64,000 nucleotides of DNA from Leucosporidium creatinivorum (GCA_001600635.1 BCKL01000003.1:943923-1007922); one strand, 5' to 3'. Counted from the first letter of the stretch, positions 50,174-63,017 are shown. The notes: generated by a model from the sequence alone, not told the origin. Made by a program: numbers and translations.

Positions 50174-51798
50174 ATGGCTCCAGCACAAAAGAAGCAGCGT
50201 GTAGCTCTAGTACAGTACCCTGCTTCCCAACAGTACATCATCGACTCCCTCCGACTCGCTTTCGCCCAGCACTCCTCAGACTGGACTCTCACCACCAACC
50301 GCGCCGAAGTCGAGGGAACGCCCGACCTGCAATGGTCGGATTATGACGAGATCGACTGGGATGGACTACAGGATGGCACCCTCGTCAATTCCTATGTCAT
50401 CCGGAAAGGGTGAGCTTCGTTCGCGCGCTTGTCTTTTTGCCCCGTGCTGAGCCCCGCGTTTACTCCCCTACAGCCTCATTCGCAAGAATCATCTCGCCCA
50501 CACGGTCGCCCTCTACTGTTCCAAGAACCCCTCCTCTTGCCTCAAGCGCTCGGTGCCCAAGACCCTCTTCTTCAACCTCTCCTTCCCCGACGAATTGGAC
50601 GAACTACTGCAGGACGAGCTGTATGATGTCGCCGAGGCATTCCACCAGGACGGGGAGAATGGAGGCGAACCGAGATGGTGGATCGTCAAGGCGGCGTTGG
50701 CGGACAAGGGGAATGGCATCCGCCTCTTCTCGAGTCGGGAGATGCTCGACTCCATCTTTGAGAACGATTTCGCCGTGCTGAGCGACGATGAGGAGGAGGA
50801 GAGTGATGAGGAGGGAGGAACAACTGGAGCGTATGTTCAGGATACCCGGGTGGACGCTTCACAGCTGCAGGAATGGGTCATCCAGGTCAGTTCGCTTTCG
50901 CCGAGCTTTCGTTTCTCGCCCGCTCACCCTCTCTCACTCACAGGAATACATCGCCAAACCCCTCCTTATCGACCCAACACCAGGCTCCAACTCGCTAGGC
51001 CACAAGTTCCACCTCCGCGTCTACGTCGTAGCGGTCGGCGGTCTCTCAGTCTACGTCCACCACCCCTACCTCGCCCTCTTCGCACCAACACCCTACCGGC
51101 TCCCCTCTGCTTCCGACGAAGGTCCAGTAGACCTCTCCTCCCATCTCACCAACACCTGTCTCCAGACTGCTATCCTCGGAGAAGCAACACCCGAGGTTGC
51201 CGTCTCGACGCTCTCGGCGATGGCGGATCGGGTCATTCTTGGAGGGCCGCATGAGGGGGAGAAGCTGGGAGAGGAGAATGTTCACAAGATTGAGGATCAG
51301 GTAGCAGCTACCGTCGCCGACGTCTTCAAAGCCGCTGTGAGCGCCGGAACGTCCTTCCAGGTGAGTCGTCTCCTCCTTCTCGACCTCGTCGGCAAGATCC
51401 TGACCTTGCGTTGCACTCCAGGCACTACCGAACGCCTTTGAGATCTTTGGAGTCGACTTCCTCGTCGACGACACCATGAATGTCTCCCTCCTCGAGATCA
51501 ACGCCGTGCGCTCCCGTCTCCCTTCTCTTCGCCGAGCCCTGCTGATCCTCTGCTATACCGACCTCTCCAGTGCCCCGACTTCGCACAAACAGGCAAAGAA
51601 CTCCAATCCATCATTGATCACCTCTTGGCCTGCACACTCGAGATGGCAGTCCTGCCTTTCTTCCGTCGGATAGATGGCTCGGCGGAGCAGGGTGAGGGAG
51701 AGGCAGCGGAGGAACTGGTGCAGAAGTTTGGAAAGCTGGGTGTTGAAGCACGGGGGTTGAGGAAGGTGTTGGACATGCAAGTTAGTAAGGCATGGTGA
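50174..51798 (+). CDS. Tubulin-tyrosine-ligase-like (TTL-fold) protein
   Basis: Five exons (50174-50409, 50474-50885, 50944-51360, 51422-51505, 51571-51798) give 458 aa. The ATP-grasp TTL pattern is visible: LIRKNHLAHTV, RWWIVKAALADKGNGIRLF, QEYIAKPLLID, GHKFHLRVYVVAVG, HLTNTCLQ, FGVDFLVDD and SLLEINACPDFAQTG. TTL enzymes ligate an amino acid to a protein C-terminus or side chain. The closest functional relative named in yeast is Pby1, a P-body-associated TTL protein; that link is by family only. An acidic insert (DDEEEESDEEGG) interrupts the ATP-grasp fold. The substrate is unknown. Confidence 0.92.
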
Positions 51799-52102
51799 TG
51801 GGTGAAGCCCTCCCGCCGCCTGTTCGGCGTAGAAGATCCGGCGGATGAGCTTCGGCGAGAATCCAGAGACGTTGCTTCTCGTTACCCGGACTTTGATGAG
51901 CTTGAATAATAAGAAAACAATTCGGCTACTGCAATTGCTCTTCCAAGCTGCATAACCGAGTTTCTAGGCTCCGTTGCCGGCTCTCCTTCGGGGCAAAGGT
52001 TGAAGCGCTGAGGCTGGGAGCGCCGATCAAGCTTGCCTCCGTCGTCGACTTGCAGGTTGGCCTCGCTTGCTCGACTCGCCTCTCTACATACCTCAAGCAA
52101 CG
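51799..52102. other. Tandem intergenic, CoA-ligase promoter
   Basis: 304 bp between the TTL-like stop and the CoA-ligase start, both plus strand. No feature recognised. Confidence 0.5.
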
Positions 52103-54765
52103 ATGGCGACCATCCCCTCCGTCAACTTCCTAGCACAGAACGAGCTGGTCCCCTTGCCCGACAACCAAACCAACACCTTCGAGTTCATCTTCTCGTCGCC
52201 CTTCACCAAAGGCTCCCCGGCGTGGAAGGCTACTCCGAAGCACTTGCAGCACCATGCGCTACCGGGACCTATCCCCGAGGAGAAGCCTATCTTCCGCGAT
52301 GGCCTTACTGGTGAGCTTGGGAGAGAGATCATGTGGGGGCCGGCGGATGACAAGGAGAGGTGGCTGCTGGCGATGGGAGAGCTCCGGAGCTTCGGTAGAG
52401 CAGCATGATTTACTTTTACCTGCTTGCACTACAGGCGCCACCCTCTCGTACGGCCGCCTCCGCTCCGACGCCCTCAAAGTCGCGTCGTCGCTCGTTCTCG
52501 GACCTCTGGATCTCAAGCCAGGTAAGTTCCGTTACATGCGAGCAGCGGTACGCATAGCTGACACTTCAGTCTACTGCAGTACCGGTGACCGACTCGAATC
52601 CGGCCGTGAACCGTGGAGCCGTCGTCTCGCCCATCGTGATGCTTCACCTGCCCAACTGCCTGCCATTCGCTGTCCTTGCGTTCGGTGTTTTAGCTTCAGG
52701 ACTCACTGTGAGTATCCCGGCCCTCCCACGACCCCTCTTCAGCTCCCCGCTGACCTCCATTCGCCGCATCTTCTTTCGCCGAATCCCCCTCCTCGCCAGT
52801 TCACGGCCGCCAACCCCGTCCTCACTCCCTCCGAAATCGCCCACATCCTCACCCTCTCCCAGCCTAGCGTCCTGGTGACCACCCCCGCCGGCCTGCCCAA
52901 CTTCCAAGCCGCCTTCGCTCTCCTCCCCGCCGCTCTGCAGCAAAAGCTCGGCTACGCGACCAAGGGCAACGTCTTCCTGGTCGACCTCGAGCACGACGAC
53001 TATGGTGCTTCTGCCTCCTCTCTGGCGACCCCGGGAGAGGCAGCGGTTGGAGGCTGGAAGGTGCAGAACTGGAAGGCCCTCCTCCCGGCTATGCCGGCGC
53101 CCTTCTCCCCTCCCAAGTATGTCGGCTCCGAGGCGTCTCTGCGTGCGGCCGTCATCTTCTGGTCCAGTGGAACGAGCGGCAAGAGCAAGGGCGTCATCCT
53201 CACCCACAAGGCTTGCTCCTCGGCTATCATCTCGGTCTGGCATTACGCGACTCTCGGCGCGGATGAGCGATTGGTCGGCCTTCCACCTTTCTACCATATC
53301 TTTGATGAGTATTTAGCTTCTCTTTTTGTCGGTTTTCACCGAGCTGACCTGCTTTTCTGCTACTCCACGGTGGGCCAACGTCCTGATGGTTTCGCCCGCT
53401 TTCGGCGCCACGACTACCACCATTCCCAAGGCGAGTTACACTCTCCTCGGCCAAATAAGCGGTACAGAAGCTTATCTTTACCCTTCACCTCGCAGTTCGA
53501 TCCTCAAACCTACCTCCGCATCGCTCAAGATACTCGCGCTACTCATCTCCATATCGCTCCTCCCGTCGCCGTCCTCTTCGCCAAGAGCCCTCTCGGTTCG
53601 TCTCTACCTCCTTCCCTCTTCTCCTACGTACTAGCGCTGATATTCCTTCGCGTCAAACAGTCAAGGGCTTCGACCTCAGCTCGGTCAAGGCGTGCACCTC
53701 GGGCGGCGCCCCTCTCGGCTCAAGCATCATCAGCGAGACCTACAAGCGCCTCGGCATCCTCGTTCGCATGGGATATGGTCTCTCTGAGACTTCGGGAGTC
53801 ACCGGTCAGGTCGCCAACTCGTGGGCCGAGCTGGAGCCGCTGCTCGGCTCGACTGGGTCGGTGTTCGGCGGGACGGAGGTCAAGATCATTTCTGTTGAGG
53901 ATGGCAAGAGTGAGCTCGGGTCATGTTCCTTTTCTCGTTACGCTTGACTGACCTGTTCCGACCACACAGCCGTTCAAGTCGAGCAGACTGGCGAGATCTG
54001 CATTCGGTGCGCGCCCTTCTGCTTCTCTCTCTAACGCCGAGCTGACCCGTACCATCTCTCACAGCTCCAACTACACGGCCATCTCCTACCTCAACAACCC
54101 CGAAGCCACCTCCGAGTCGTTCGACGACGAGGGATGGTTCCACACCGGAGACGTCGGCAAGTTCGACGCTAAGGGCAACGTGTACATCGTCGACCGTCTC
54201 AAGGAGATTCTCAAGATTAAGGGGTACGTTGTCGCTTGCTTTTTGCCAGCTTAAACCGCCTGCTCACCTTCCTCGGCGTTCACAGCTTCCAAGTCGCTCC
54301 CGCCGACCTTGAGGATGCTCTCTGCTCCTCGCCGCTCGTACAGGACGCCGGAGTTTCATCCATCTACCACGGTACGCCTCCTCTTATCCCAGCCTCGCAG
54401 CACTCGACCTGACCCTCGTTCTGACCGCAGAGGAGCACGCTACCGAGTACCCGCGAGCCTACGTCGTTCCCTTCGACAAAGAGGTTCTGAACGGAGGCGC
54501 CGCAGCCACCGAGTTTGCACACGAGCTGAGGAAGCATATCGAAGCCAAGCACGCTCCTTACAAGTGGTGAGTCGCTCGCACTTCCTTCGCCGAGCTTGAG
54601 CGAGCCGATCGCTGACTCTCGTTCGCTCGCAGGATTCGCGGAGGCTTCGTCATCGTCGAGGCTGTTCCCAAGTCGCCGGCGGGCAAGATCTTGCGCAGGC
54701 TGCTCAAGGACACGAAGGGCCATCTCGTGCACGTTTACGAGGAGAAGATCAGGGCGAAGCTGTAG
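52103..54765 (+). CDS. 4-coumarate-CoA-ligase-like acyl-CoA synthetase, C-terminal AKL
   Basis: Twelve exons (52103-52310, 52435-52521, 52580-52707, 52800-53304, 53369-53430, 53496-53595, 53661-53909, 53970-54006, 54065-54223, 54286-54371, 54431-54566, 54633-54765) give 629 aa. ANL-superfamily motifs: WSSGTSGKSKGV (phosphate loop), LPPFYHIF, RMGYGLSETSG, GWFHTGD, YIVDRLKEILKIKGFQV and KSPAGKILRR with the catalytic Lys. The protein ends RAKL, an accepted variant of the SKL peroxisomal signal. It activates an aromatic or fatty acid to its CoA thioester; substrate unknown. Intron 4 (53305-53368) begins AT and ends AC and the next intron (53431-53495) begins GC; both are needed for LPPFYHIF-GWANVLM and IPK-FDPQTYL to stay in frame. 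Confidence 0.94.
53305..53368 (+). other. AT-AC intron in the CoA-ligase gene
   Basis: 64 nt from ATGAGTATTT to TACTCCAC. No GT-AG pair joins the conserved YHIFG and WANVLM segments in frame. The donor ATGAGT looks like a U2-type GTGAGT with A at +1, not the U12 ATATCC. A GAGCTGACC branch-like site lies 20-25 bases before the 3' end, as in neighbouring U2 introns. Confidence 0.72.
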
Positions 54766-54970
54766 AGGATGGTACGGTGGTCGTTAGGTTCTATAGGGTT
54801 GTCGGATGTATTGCAAGTCGTTCAGCAGTGTCTCTCAATGTTGTTAACTCGACGTCTGCGCCCATCTCTTCCGTTTGGGCTCTCTCGGACTTCGCTCTCG
54901 AACATCGCTCTCTCGGCGCTCGGTAATTCTTAACACCCTGTCAACAATTGCATCCACTCTCTAAACTACT

Positions 54971-57035
54971 CTAGTTGGTGCTCGGGGGCTCGGCGACCGG
55001 CGGGAGGTACTTGTAAGGAGAAAGGATGCCTCGGGGGTCGAACAACTTGCGAATGGCCTGCATCACCTCGATGCTCTCGTCGCTCTTGCTGTAGCTGACG
55101 TAAGGCGCCTTCATCACACCGAGACCGTGCTCGGCAGAGATGGATCCGCTGCGAGCAGCTGCATGGGGAGATGAAGGTCAGCGAAGAAGATAGCGAGAGG
55201 GGGAGAGAACGAACCGGTCGCCTCATAAATCCATGGCTCAATGACCTTCTCAATCTTCTCGTCCCATTTGTCGGCAACAATGTTGATGTGAAGGTTGCCT
55301 GTTCAAGTGCAAGACCATTAGCGACCGCTCTCGAAACCTCACGTGAGTCGGCTCACCATCTCCGATGTGACCATAGCCGACAACCTCCTTGATGCTGCCA
55401 TCCTTGATGAGCCCGTGCTCCTCGAACCGAACGCGAGCCTCCTCGACGAGCGAGTACATGTCCTTAACGGGCATGCTCAGGTCGTACTTGTAGACTTTGC
55501 CGAGCTTGCCAGCAGCTTCGGGCATCGACTCGCGGAGGGACCAAAGCGAGGCGACCTGCGTCTCATCCTGGGCGAGGACTCCATCGGTGATGACCTCGGT
55601 TTCGAGAAGGTCCTCGAGAAGCGAGCCGAGTTTCTGTTGGGTGTAGCTGGTCAGCTCGGAAGTTCGGCCGAAATCGAAAGCCGACTCACCTCCGAATCGT
55701 GATCGTTGTTGCTTCCGCTGGTCTCAATGAGAACGTAGAAGGCGCGTCCTCCTTCCGGCTCGCTCTCGAAGGGGGTCTTCTGGCCAGTGTGGTGTAGGAC
55801 GAGCTCGAGTCCCTCTTGATCCCAGAACTCGAAAGCCGAGAGGATTTCGCCGAGGTGGCCGCGAGTCTCCTGGAAGACCTTTTGTACGCCCTTGAAGTCG
55901 GGGACCGAGAGAACAGCGACGTTGACGGCCTGTATACGTAAGAGAAGGTCAGCAAAGCGGGCGAGAGAACTGTAGAGGCGCCGAGACGAACCGAGGAGAG
56001 TCGAGGGGTCATGATGGAGACTCCGGTGACGATGCCAAGGGTTCCTTCAGCGCCAATGAAGAGCTGCTTGAGGTCGTAACCTGTTCCGCATGGCCTCGTC
56101 AGCTCTGTACCTCCCTAGATTGCAGCGAATGACTCACCAGTGTTATCCTTGCGAAGCGCTCCTCCTCGTCCTCCAGGCATGCCGACGGAAAGGACGGTAC
56201 CCTTCGCATCGGGGAGCACAGCCTCGATACCGAGCACAGTACCGTGCAGACTGCCGTACCTCAGCAGCCGGAGCCCTCCAGCGTTGGTGGAGATGTTGCC
56301 GGCGATATGGCAGGATCCCTTCGCGCCCAAGTCGAGGGGCATCATGTAGCCCTTGGGGTGGAGGTAGTTGGAGAGGGATTCGAGGATAGCTCCTCCGTCG
56401 GCGGTGAGAATCCCTGTAGCTCGACAGTATTAGTCGAGGCTCATCGCGAGCGAAAGAGCGCGAGCTGCCGGAGGAAACGCACCCGAGACGTCGTCAAAGT
56501 GGCGGACCTCCTTCATAGCCTCGGTGCTAAGGATGACCTCGTCGTAGACGGGGGTTCCTCCTCCTACGAGACCCGTGTTGCCTCCCTGGGGCACGACGGC
56601 GATGCGCTCCTTGTAGCAGTAGGCCATAATCCTGCTGACTTCCTCGGTCGCCTTGGGCTTGAGCAGCAGCTGCGAGTGGCCAATGTACTTGTCCATCCAG
56701 TCCTTGTTGTACCCAATCAGGTCATCCTCGGCGACGGGCGTCCAGGATCCGTCGGGCGAGGCGATTGTCGTGAAGAGGGAGGAAGCGGGGGTGGAAAGAA
56801 AGGACTTGAACGCCTCGACGTCGGCGGCGGTGAGCTTCTTGTAGTCTGATCGTGCTGGTACGTTGCCGCCTGCTCTCCGGGGCGTGCTGCTGAAGGTGCG
56901 AAGGGGCGCAGCGCGAGCGAGAGACGACGGGCGAGCCGTTGCTGCTGTAGTGAAGGCGGGGCGGATGGCAGCGGGCAGCTGACGAGCAGCTTGTCGCCTA
57001 GCGAGTCCTGCGAGTGCTGTTGAGCGAGCGGGCAT
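54971..57035 (-). CDS. DLD2: FAD-linked D-2-hydroxyglutarate/D-lactate dehydrogenase
   Basis: Seven exons (56483-57035, 56138-56413, 55992-56080, 55690-55929, 55357-55633, 55215-55298, 54971-55158) give 568 aa. The N-terminus has a mitochondrial presequence (Arg/Ala-rich, ending near [10 protein letters not shown]). The FAD-binding part shows [13 protein letters not shown] and [17 protein letters not shown]; the C-terminal part shows [15 protein letters not shown] and the metal-binding SAEHGLG. It most likely oxidises D-2-hydroxyglutarate (or D-lactate) in mitochondria, passing electrons onward. Sequence alone does not decide the preferred substrate. Stop codons of this gene and the CoA-ligase are 205 bp apart (convergent). 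Confidence 0.95.
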
Positions 57036-57291
57036 GATGCGAGCTGTGATGGAGGAAAGAGAGCGTAGTGCGCTGGATTTCGCTCAGGCCGATGTCGGCA
57101 GCTCAGCCTTGACTTTCTCGGCAGATGTAGCAGAGAGTCCGACGCGTCTAGATGCAGTAAGAGGGAACGAGCAGTAGTTTAAGTCAACAGAACGGATTCG
57201 ATTAGCCACAGAGCAGCTGTCAGGTCGTCGAAAGCTCGCAAGAGCGCCGAACGAGCGCCGAGACTCGGCTAGGCTCAGGATACACTGCGAA

Positions 57292-58698
57292 TCAATAGCA
57301 AGGTCTATCCAAGTCTAGCGAATAGAACGTCACATCATCTACCTGTATCTCACCGCCCTTGTTATCCCGCCCCAGTCTCCACCAACTCCCGTCGCTCTGC
57401 TGACCGCTGAGGCCGAGCAGTTCAAGTCGGCTCAAGCTGCTCCCCACTTCTCGCACCAGATCTTCGGGTTCAGTCCACTCGTCGTTGGCGTCGGGCCAGC
57501 GGGGACACTCGAGGGAGGTGAGATGAGGGAACCGAGAGAGCGCCGAGAGGTGGTCCGCCTGCGGGTGACCGAAGTTAGCGATTGGGACTTCACTGCAGCT
57601 ACTCAAGCCCGAATCTTTCATCCCTCACCTTTGAACCTGACCAGACTGTCCTATCGCCTAGCGTGAGCTTAGTCAACGAGGGAAACGCCTCGGCGAGGGC
57701 TTCAAGATCCGCCGGCAGGACCACAATGTAGTCGTCGAGGCTGAGAGAGTCGAGCGGTACACCCTCGAATGTCTTGAGAGCGCTGAGGAAGCGAGCGAAG
57801 CCCAGTCGGCTTGGCGTATGGTGCAGCTGAAGTCGGACATTGAGGGTAAGGGACCGAAGAGGAGCGGAGGGAGGGACCTGCAAAGACAGCAGGGTCAGCC
57901 GAGATTATCCAGAGAGTCAACCTCACATCACAGCTCACCGTCAAGCCCTCCAGGACCATCTCCAATGGGGTCCGAGTGACCAGCTGAGCGCTCGGCGGCA
58001 CCTCTAGAATGAACACCTGCACCCTCTCGAACAGACTTCCGCACCAAGCGCTGAGCTTCAGATCACAAATGACCTGCGCCGACTGAGCGACCGTAATCTC
58101 GAACCTCCGCACGGAGGGCAAGGCCGCGAGCGATTCCAGCCAGCTCTGATGGACTTGTGACGCCACGACGGTCCGCAAGTTGGGCAGGTCGAGCACTGGT
58201 GCTTCAACGTACATCCGACGAACGAGTAGGGTCTTGAGCGAGGTGGACGAGAGGGCTGGAGGCGGTGATCCGCCGCGAAGCTCGAGGGTCGCGAGCTGCT
58301 CGTGCAGGGCGGGTCGCCAGGAGGGGAGGTCGTTGTTGGTGGGTTGGGCGAAGAGGGCGTACGAAAGGTCCCGTAAATGCTTGCAGCAGCGCTGCTCGGG
58401 GCCGCAGTGCAGCCTGTGGACATCGTAGGTCGCTCGACGGTGGAGGAGAGGGCTCGCCAGCTCGTTGAGTAGCTTGCTGCTGCCTGCTAGCGCCTTGAGG
58501 GGGCTGATGGTTGGTCGCCTGGAGTAGGCGTACTCGTACCGTTGCTGTTTGACGCGGGCGAGATCAGCGAGCGCCAAGAGACGAAAGTAGCGAGCTCACC
58601 ACCGCTACAAACAAGCAGATCCGCTCGATGAGCTCTGTAGGCAAGTCCAGTAGTCTGAAGTTGGTGATGGGTGCTGGAGAGCTCTCCCTTGACGACAT
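57292..58698 (-). CDS. Second F-box protein
   Basis: Four exons (58600-58698, 57939-58544, 57629-57877, 57292-57558) give 406 aa. Exon 1 encodes FRLLDLPTELIERICLFV, a typical F-box opening. A Leu-rich body follows (LRTVVASQVHQ, LRSLTLNVRLQLHH, FPSLTKLTLGDRTVW, LSRLELLGLSG), like degenerate leucine-rich repeats. It probably picks substrates for an SCF ubiquitin ligase. It resembles the F-box gene at 23-24.5 kb in layout, but I see no close sequence identity. It is separated by 270 bp from the eIF3a stop. Confidence 0.82.
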
Positions 58699-58968
58699 CG
58701 TTTTGCGAAGCCAGCAAGCAGCGAAGACGAGGCGAGAAGGCAAGGAGCGAAAGGCGGCGCTCGCAAGAGTAGGCTGCTGGTTGACGGCGACCTTCTCCTT
58801 CTACTCGAGCGGGAGAAGTACAAGTCAGCGATCGCTTGCCTCGCGGTGAGCTACAGACGAGGTTCGGACCTCTTGGCGCTCGGCTCGGTCGACTTGGGGG
58901 AAGCGCTTCATGTCATGCCATGAGCACCTAACAGCGATATCTAACAACGGGGCTACATCCTTCTCAAT

Positions 58969-61900
58969 CTACCTCGACCACCGATCCCCGCCCTGAGGCG
59001 GCCTGTAGGCTCCTCGACTGGGCTCCTGGGGCGAAGCGGCTCCCTCTTCGCGAAGAGAAGACGAGTCAGCATGCGAGCGAAGGGTCTGTGATGGGATCAA
59101 CAACTCACCAGCAGCACGACGCGACGACCAGGTGCCGCTTCCCACCCTTGGGGGACCTGCAGGAGCAGCGGCGGGAGTGCTAGCAGCGGCGGCAGGGGCG
59201 ACCTCTCCAGCCTCCTCGGCGGCCTTGCGAGCAGCTTCCCTCTCGCGCCAAGTGGGCTTGGCTCCTCCAGCACCAGCGATGACGGGAGGTCCACTAGGGC
59301 GAGCTTCGGCGGCGGGGGGGGCGGGGGAAGGCGAAGAGGCGGAAGCGGTTCGGGGCTGAAGGGCGAAGCGGGGGCGCTCGCCGGTAGGCGAAGGCGTAGA
59401 CTCGGCAGCAGCAGCACGCTCCGCACGCCAGGCAGCGGATCCAACAGCAGCCGGTCCCGAGGGAGCGGCAGGGGGCTTGATGCCATTTTGACGACGAGCG
59501 AGCGCCTCCTCCTCGCGCTGAGCTTGCAGACGAATCTTCTCCTGGTCGGCCTTGCGCTCGGCGAGACGTTCCGCGACAGCAGCCTCGCGCTGAGCCTTGG
59601 CCTCCTCGTCCATCTTGCGACGACGCTCCTCGATGGCGGCCTTCTCCTCGGCCTCGCGCTCCTCCTCCTCGGCGCGAATGCGGGATTGCTCTGCGAAAGA
59701 TGGGTCAGCGGCGAGCTCACTCAAATCAAAGAAGGGATGCGACTCACCGGCCTCGAAGGCAGCGCGCTCGGCCTGCTCCTGCTCGCGACGAATGCGATCC
59801 TCCTTCTCCTGCTCGCGCTGGTGAAGGACCTCCCTCCTGCGCTCCGCCTTGGCCTCCTCGAGCTGCTCCTTGAGCTTCTCCTCCTCCTGCTCGTACGCCT
59901 TACGACTCTCAGCCTCCGTCTTGGTCTTGAACGAGTGGTAGTCGCCCATGATGCGCACGAGGGAAGCCTTGATGGCGAGGTTGGACGAGTGCTGGTTGCG
60001 GAGCGTCTCGGCGCGCGAGACCTGGGCCTGCTCGTGAGCGACGCGGTCGCGCGTTTGCTGCTGCTCGTAGTCCTGCTTGACGAGGGGGATCTCCTCGCGA
60101 CGGAAGGCGCGCTCGAGGTGGTCGATGCGCTTGGAGACTCCGCTGAGCTTGGTTGAGAGATCCTTCTTGTCCTTCTCGATCTGCTCGACTTGGAGCTTCA
60201 CGAGGTCGGCGGCGCTGAGCTCGGGGAGTTTCTGCGAGGGGAGATAGGTCAGTACAGGCTCAACAACGAATTGGACGAGAGCGTCTCACCTCGAGGTCGA
60301 CCTTGAGACCACCCTTGACGAGCGACTCAGCAATCTTAGCAGCCTCGGCAGCCTTGACCGACTCGACCTCCTTGCGAATGCGCTCGAGCTCGCGGTTCTT
60401 GAGCTCGTCCTTCGCCCTCTTGGCGTCCTCCTCGGCCTTCTGTTGGGCCCTAAGGGTACGCTGGTGCGCCTCCTGCTTCTCGGTCCTGGCGGTCTGCTCA
60501 TCAGCAAGCTCCTTGCGGCGCTTGATAATCTGGGTGCGAGCAATGAGAGTATCGCGCTCGTCGGCTCCGTGGGCTTCGAGAGCGGCGAAAGCGGCGGCGC
60601 GGGAGGTGAGGGCAGCGGCGATGGGCGAACGGTCGGGCGAGACGATGTCGAGGGTGGCGTAGAGGGTGGTCGCGAGGCGGGTGAGGTGGGTGCGGAGGAG
60701 GGTCGAGGCGGAAGGCTGGAGAGTCTTGACGCTGTCGTAGTTGGACGAGGTCGAGGCGACGGGGGTGCTATCCGAGCGGAAGAGCTCCTCGTCAAACTTG
60801 ATCGACCCGGTCGAGTGGTCGATGGTCACATCGAGGTCACCACGGCGGCAAGCCTCGGTGACGAAACGCTCGACGCGCTTGCGGGTGACCTCCTTCTCGC
60901 CGTCCTTGTGGAACGAAGCGAGCTTGACGACACGCTCGATCTTGAGCGAGGCATAGACCTGGGCGAGCTGCTGGAAGAGGCGGGCGAGGACGACATCCTT
61001 GAGAGGCTCGACGTAGCGGGCAGTCTCGGGCTTGGACTCGAGCTGGGCGAGGATGGGCTCAATCTTGGAGGTGATGGAGAGGGGGTGGAAATCGACCTCG
61101 AGGATGTTGTAGAGGGAGCGAAGCTCGGGGCTGACGCGCTTGAGAACGTGGCGGTTAAGCTGTAGGGTAATGCTAGTCAGCGAGAGTCCTCGAAGCGAAG
61201 TAGACGACCGAAACTCACGGCGTCGTTGATGAGACCGGCGCGGGTAGGGGCAGCAGCGAGACCGAGGAGGGCGGCGAGCTTGCCGAGCCTTCCCTTGGCC
61301 TCACCCTCCTCTCCAGCCTCACGAGCCTTGCCACTCTCGCCGAGCAGTCCGGATCCGATGGGGACGGCGAGGGCGGAGAGGAGGACGAGGGACGAGAGCT
61401 TCTCGAGCTCGGCATCCTCGGCCTTGTCGCCAGAGACGGCGGCACGGGCAGCGTGGAGCGAGTAGAGCTTGCCGTAGGCGGCGGCGTGGAAGAGGTAGTT
61501 CTGGCCAACGCCGAAGACCTTGACCATCTTCTCGTAGAAGCTGGCCATCATGCTGGCCTTGGGAGCGCGCTTGCTCATGCCGACGAGACCGTGGATGTCC
61601 TCGGCGGTGCGGAAGGCCTCCTGCCAGAGCTCGAGCTCGACGGCAGTGTTGAGCTGCTGGAAGCGAGTGTCGAGGTGACGCTGGAGGGTGTCGGGGTCGT
61701 TGAGGTTGATCGAGTGCGACTGGTGCGAGTACTTCTGGGACGAAGTGAGGTGGGAGCGGAGGGTCTCCGAAAGGCGACGGAACTCGGTCTTGCGCTGGTG
61801 GGTGAGGCAGAAGGCGAAAGCCTCGTGAGAGACGGTCTGGTCGAGAGAATCGCGATCAGCTTAGAATACAGCGGCGATGATAAAACACTTCACACCTGGT

Positions 61901-62809
61901 AGAGGACCTCAAGGCGAGCGTTGTTGCGGAGGATGTCGAGGGCGGTGCGGTAGGCCTCCCAGAGGAAGCGAAGCCAGGGGGTGACGAGGGTCCTGTAGGT
62001 ACGGTCCCTGCTCTTCTCCTCGGAAACACTCGAAAGCAAGATGCTCTCGGGCGTCTCACTGGCCTCGAGATCCTCGACCTCAGCGGCTCCGTCCTCGACC
62101 TTCTCAGCCTTCTCGGCGGGACCCTCGAGCTCGTCGACCTTGGCGAGCGCCTCGGTCAACTTGTCGCGCGACTGCTCGAGGAACTTTTGGATGACGACCT
62201 CGACGGAACCAACCGAGGTGTTCTGCGCGACGTTCTTGTACATGTGCAGACCCTCCTTGGCGGTGCGGCCCTTGCGAAGGTCGACACAGAGGCCGAGGAA
62301 CTTGATGAGGATGGGCTCGAGGGTGCTGAGGGGGGTGGTGCGGAAGCGCTTGGACGAGAAGACTTCGGAGATAGACGACAGAGCGGCCAAAGGCTGGTTG
62401 ACCGAGAGGAGCTCATCGCAGCGCTGTTGAGGAGGAGAGAGAACAAAGAGGAAGGCAAGAGAGAGAAGGGTCAGCTTGCCGTTCAGCGGTGACGCGCCGA
62501 AAGCTGTAGGGAGCTCAGATACAGTCGTCCAAGCGTTTCCTGTACCCCGCTACTCCCCTGCTGACACCCTGCAGCCAACTGGCCGTCACCTCGAGCACGC
62601 GCTTGCTGGCCGCATCTTTCCCCTGCTCCGACGCTCTTCTCCCTCGCCTCGCTGCACCTTTTGCTCGTTCCTGTACCCTTCTACACCCTCCCAATAAAGG
62701 ACCCTCGATCTGGCGCAGCAGCTGGACGCTGTTGTGCTGCAGGACTTGGCGCGTAGGGAAAAGCTAAACTCACGCGGACGACGAGCTCTGGGCGGGTGAA
62801 AGGACTCAT
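58969..62809 (-). CDS. TIF32: Translation initiation factor eIF3 subunit a
   Basis: Seven exons (62774-62809, 61896-62423, 61219-61836, 60290-61159, 59748-60231, 59109-59690, 58969-59045) give 1064 aa. The first exon codes for MSPFTRPELVVR and is followed by a 350-nt intron, the longest I placed with confidence here. RCDELLSVNQPLAALSSISE opens the conserved N-terminus; the PCI region lies in the middle (TVSHEAFAFCLTHQRKTEFR, HLDTRFQQLNTAVELELWQ). A long charged coiled-coil (about 480-820) then leads to an Ala/Pro-rich tail ending GGDRWSR. eIF3a is the scaffold of eIF3 and spans the 40S subunit in scanning. Confidence 0.97.
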
Positions 62810-63017
62810 GAGGGGCGAGTCGGGTGGTAGAGTAAGGAGGAGGAAGAAGAGAGAAGTGGCTGCGCGGGTCCTGTAGGTGTGTAGGACTGGCGACGAGCCT
62901 TTTGAGAGTGGAGGAGAAAGCAACCGATTCGACCTCTGAACTCGACAAGTCGAAATCTCGCTTACAAAATCTGTTAACTTTGCTTCTTAGCTTCCTTGTT
63001 CTCTGTTCTCTGCTCGA
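62810..63017. promoter_or_regulatory. Shared divergent promoter region, eIF3a/pseudouridine synthase (inferred)
   Basis: 208 bp between divergent starts. A TCTTAGCTTCC pyrimidine-rich run precedes the synthase ATG. No specific factor site recognised. Confidence 0.35.

Noticed and set aside
50174-57035. CoA-ligase, dehydrogenase and TTL-like gene as a secondary-metabolite cluster
   Set aside because: No polyketide synthase, peptide synthetase, terpene synthase, P450 or dedicated transporter nearby, and each gene has a housekeeping explanation.
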